Assembly: GCA_016987375.1 (NCBI GenBank)
Contig: PJRA01000016.1
Span: 169,612 to 233,611 of the forward strand
Length of the DNA stretch: 64,000 nt
Direction of reading: 5' to 3'
From: Brachionus koreanus
Taxonomy: Eukaryota; Rotifera; Eurotatoria; Ploima; Brachionidae
The translations under genes were made by a program, and so were the position numbers. Below are positions 60,770 through 64,000 of the stretch, piece after piece (position 1 is the first letter of the stretch; each line of letters opens with the position of its first letter). Below the pieces are notes generated by a model. It saw nothing but the letters and a program-made list of their open reading frames with translations, searched no databases and had not been told where the DNA came from.

Positions 60770-63700
60770 ATGCTTTCGGTTAACCTTGTATTTTTGGCTC
60801 TAATTGTAAGGATTTTTCTAAATTAAAAAAAAAATTAAAAAATTTTTGAAGAATTGTTTTAATAATGTCTGGTCTTTTCCGCCAACTGCTCCAATTCCAA
60901 TCTCAAATGAAAAGTTAATAGTGCGCCTCTCATGGAATTCCTCATCTTCCTGCAATTTACTGCCATTTTTTAAATCAAAGTCTTCTACGCTTTCATGCGA
61001 CTTAGATAAAGAGAATTCCGAAACAAGAATGTTCATTGAGCATAGATTTTTTAATGGAAAAGATAGACCATTCGTCGACCAAGCACTGTTTTATTCTGCC
61101 ATTTCAGCTTTAATCGAAATGGCAAAATATGAAAGTGAAATAAGGCTTTTTAAATACGTTTGTAATTCAAATAATAGTAGCCTAATGAATGGAACTCTTC
61201 AATGGATTGAGTATATTGATTCTGATTGCTCTCATGATCATAAAAGTGAAACAAGTTGTTTTTCAAAACTTGACTCTGATGAAAAATATTTGTTACGAAT
61301 TGTGAAAAAAAATGAAATGAATTTCTATCTAAGAGATGAAGATTTTGCTTATGAATTGAAAGAAAACAACACACTAGTGTTCTATCGTTTTGCCGAACAA
61401 TATTTGAATAACACTTTTGCTGACTTTCCAGCCTATTCTGCTCAATATGTAGACATACATTTTATGAATGGATCAAATTATAAATTGAATATTGACAACA
61501 ATTTGGCTGAGTTTGTGTGTTTTGACTTGGTTGGCCAAACAATAGAAGCACGCTTTGTGGCCGAATGGTTATATGGCTTCGATGATATTTATTTTCGTTT
61601 TGATGCAATTGCAATAGAAATAAGTAAAAATAATTTTTTTTCTTTAAGTCTTATATAAATATGCTCAAAAAAGATCAATCTATTTTTGAAATGGTAAATT
61701 TTAAAAATGTGCCTAGTTTTGTTGAATATGAAACAGACATGTCGAAACGTTCAATTAGAACAGTTTCTGAGCCCATAGAAATAAAAATACGTAAATATAA
61801 ATGAATATAAATTGAAAAAAAAAAAAAAAAAAATTTAATTTTGAAGCATTTCATAAGATAATAGAAAAGGTGACCAAGTCGAATGCGACTAGTCTTCTCA
61901 TTGAATGGATTAAGCCTTTTGGCGACTATGATGCCATAAAATTAGTCTGCAAAGCAAAAGATTTTGAGACCGAGAGTATTTATTCAAAAGATTCTATTTC
62001 AGGCAAATGTGTTCATCGAATGCCATTTTCGGGAAAATTGATCAAAATTTCTATTTTTTCAGAAAAAATGGGCCAATTGATTGAAATAGATAACAAAGTT
62101 AAGCTGATAGGTGATTTTTTTTCACTTGATTTAAAAAAGAAAAATAAATTTTTTTCTCAGAACCTGAGGTTGTGACCAATTTTCAAATAGATAAAAGATC
62201 AGACAATTTTTTGGAATTTTCATGGAATTTGTCCATAGGATCGTTCTCGTACTTCAATGTGTCATGCATAGATAATCAAACAAACAAAATTGTGGATGAA
62301 ACTTTAAAACTTGAAAACACTAGAGCAAAGTGTCAAAATTTGCAGCCTAAAAAAGCCTACAAAATTTATGTATTTACAGTGGCAGACAAAAATGGCTCCA
62401 TTGCGGCCAATAAAGCTGTTTTTGTACACTCGACAAGTATTTTATTCCAATTGATATGACATTTATACAATAAATATGTTTTATTTTGTTAGAGGATTTA
62501 AATTCCATGTCTTTGGAAGAATTAACTCAAGTTAACTTTACAGAAATTTCATCTGAAGATATTGCACAAATCATAAATACTTTGAAGACAAATTTGACTA
62601 TTATTAAAGAGCAAAATGAATTAGACTCATTTTTTGCTAATTATTCGCTCATAGTCGAAAACATTGCCTTACGTAAGACACAAACAGAAAGAAATGACTT
62701 AGTTGTAGAACCCCTGTGTTCTTTAATTGATAATTTAATAGACGGTCCGACAGACATGTTCAAAATTTTGCAACAAACTTCGAATAGGTATTTAAAAAAA
62801 GAAAAAAAAATTGAAAATAATTTGGTTTTATTTATTTATTATTTAAGATTGAGTAAATCATTGGAATCAATATCAAATAAAATTGACTTTACGACAAACA
62901 TACAAAATTCTTATTTGAATAAAAATTTTAATAATTTTTTTTTAAAATCAACAGTTTTATCAAATGAAACTGAGAACATAGGATTTATATGTAATTTAGT
63001 TTTTTTACTAAAACTAGAAAAAATAATGAATTTTTTTTAGATAAAGACAAACAGAATATTGACAGTATTAATAGTTTAATTGAAAATTTTTTCAGCATTG
63101 ATAACTTAAAATATGCAGCCTATTACAATAAAGATGCCATAGAAGATCTTGTTTCCAGAAACAAAACACCTAGATTAACCTATATAGGCTATTCGGCATC
63201 GAAACTTTTTAATGGAAAGGCTAAAAACATGCAAAACATGGAAGTAGATTGTAATAGTTCGCTTCAAATAGCACCCTATGTTGTATCTGCTTCTAACATT
63301 CCCGATATTAAGTCTAGACAAGATCTAATCAATATAATTTATGAAGAGCAACAAGTAAGTATTTGTTAAAAAAGAAAAATATATACTCGTTTTTTCTCTT
63401 ATTTTTTACATGGTATTTTAATAAGATATGATGGCTAAAATATTAAAAAACTAGAAATGGAATTGAAAAATTTAAATTTGAAATATTTTTATGGGATCTC
63501 TCTCTAATCAAATTTCATTTATTCAAATTTTTAAATTCTATTTTACACATTTGAAAGCCTTGTTTTTGTTCTATTAAACCAATCCTCTTATATAAATTAA
63601 GCGTCTTTAGTTGAAAACGACATGTTAATTTTATAAATATAACAAAACAAAACAAAAATTTTCTCAGAAATTTTAAAAACACTAGGAATTTACAAAATTA

Positions 63701-64000
63701 TATCGAATAATTAGATAAAATAAAATTTGTTGTTAAAATTAAGAAATTTTAGTGAAAAAAATATAATCAGCCGTTGAGTTAACTTAGATTTGATAATCAA
63801 TAATACTGTTCTAGTGAGGGCTGTCCAAATTACAGCTATTAAATCATAAACAACGCTTTTTTGTTAAATTTTTTGTGTCTTTTAAGTAGACTTTTGGTTT
63901 CAAAACGAAAGGAAATTCAATCTGTGATGTTTTAAATAGCATTTCTGGGATAAAAGAAATCTTTCCTGAAATTTCGCATTCTAAAAGTCTTGAATAAAGA
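60770..64000 (+). CDS. FN3-repeat extracellular/receptor protein, 5' part
   Basis: Exons 60770-60805, 60852-61623, 61649-61790, 61847-62110, 62161-62436, 62493-62787, 62848-62990, 63041-63354 and probably one from 63890 to past the window. Exon 1 encodes a signal peptide start (MLSVNLVFLALI). Exon 2 is a Cys-containing domain with sequons. Exons 4 and 5 are fibronectin type III-like repeats (SNATSLLIEWIKPF; DNFLEFSWNL, ending KAYKIYVFTVADK). Exons 6-8 are Asn- and Ser-rich helical sequence (LEELTQVNFTEISSEDIAQI) as found before GAIN or REJ regions. So it may be a polycystin-1-like or adhesion receptor, but no diagnostic motif is reached. Exons 2 and 3 are out of phase by one base; a shorter A-run near 61666 would repair this. 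Identity open. Confidence 0.5.

Overview
This is a eukaryotic, animal nuclear window. It is very AT-rich, and its genes are split by short GT-AG introns (mostly 38-90 bp, poly-T/poly-A rich). The genes use the standard code, with TAA, TAG and TGA all as stops. The gene set (SMG9, SmD3, a Dbx homeobox gene, RBM48, MRPL24, PIGP, ALKBH1, NUP43, a cryptochrome, a PI31-domain gene, a zizimin-type DOCK, two GPCRs and an FN3 receptor) is metazoan. A small protostome with a compact AT-rich genome fits; a monogonont rotifer such as Brachionus is my best guess, but the sequence alone does not prove it. There are two N gaps (6888-6948 and 56671-56741).

Layout. 1-4405: 3' end of SMG9 (+), decayed LINE endonuclease (-), SNRPD3 (+), RING protein (-). 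4448-12786: repeats, the Dbx gene (-) and a large non-coding region. 12787-16087: a tight cluster of RBM48 (+), MRPL24 (-), then PIGP and ALKBH1 (+) whose reading frames overlap by 17 bp. 17780-18870: a divergent GPCR. 19064-24820: two dihydrodiol-dehydrogenase-like genes (-) whose first 0.9 kb is almost identical while their 3' ends differ; between them lie a retroelement gag remnant, a fold-back element and an orphan terminal exon. 24988-26516: NUP43, with an antisense ORF inside its third intron. 28248-30233: type I (Drosophila-like) cryptochrome. 32853-33857: GT31 glycosyltransferase (-). 36148-38632: a PI31 FP-domain gene with an unusual long basic tail and a frame break at A14 (-). 39895-56249: an 18-exon DOCK-D (zizimin) Rho GEF of about 2,435 aa whose long introns carry transposon relics, including two copies of a SINE. 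57573-58985: rhodopsin-type GPCR (-). 60770-64000: 5' part of a secreted or membrane FN3-repeat protein (+).

The genes do not form one pathway; most are housekeeping or signalling genes. The points most worth following up are the PIGP/ALKBH1 frame overlap with a splice-acceptor-like site just before the second ATG, the gene-conversion pattern in the DHDH pair, the PI31-domain fusion with its homopolymer frame break, the SmD3 tail in which RG repeats are replaced by poly-alanine, a full-length tRNA-headed SINE with a perfect 14-bp target duplication, and several fold-back/MITE families. Exon boundaries were read by eye: reading frame was kept across each intron and the result compared with remembered family sequences. 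No search was run.
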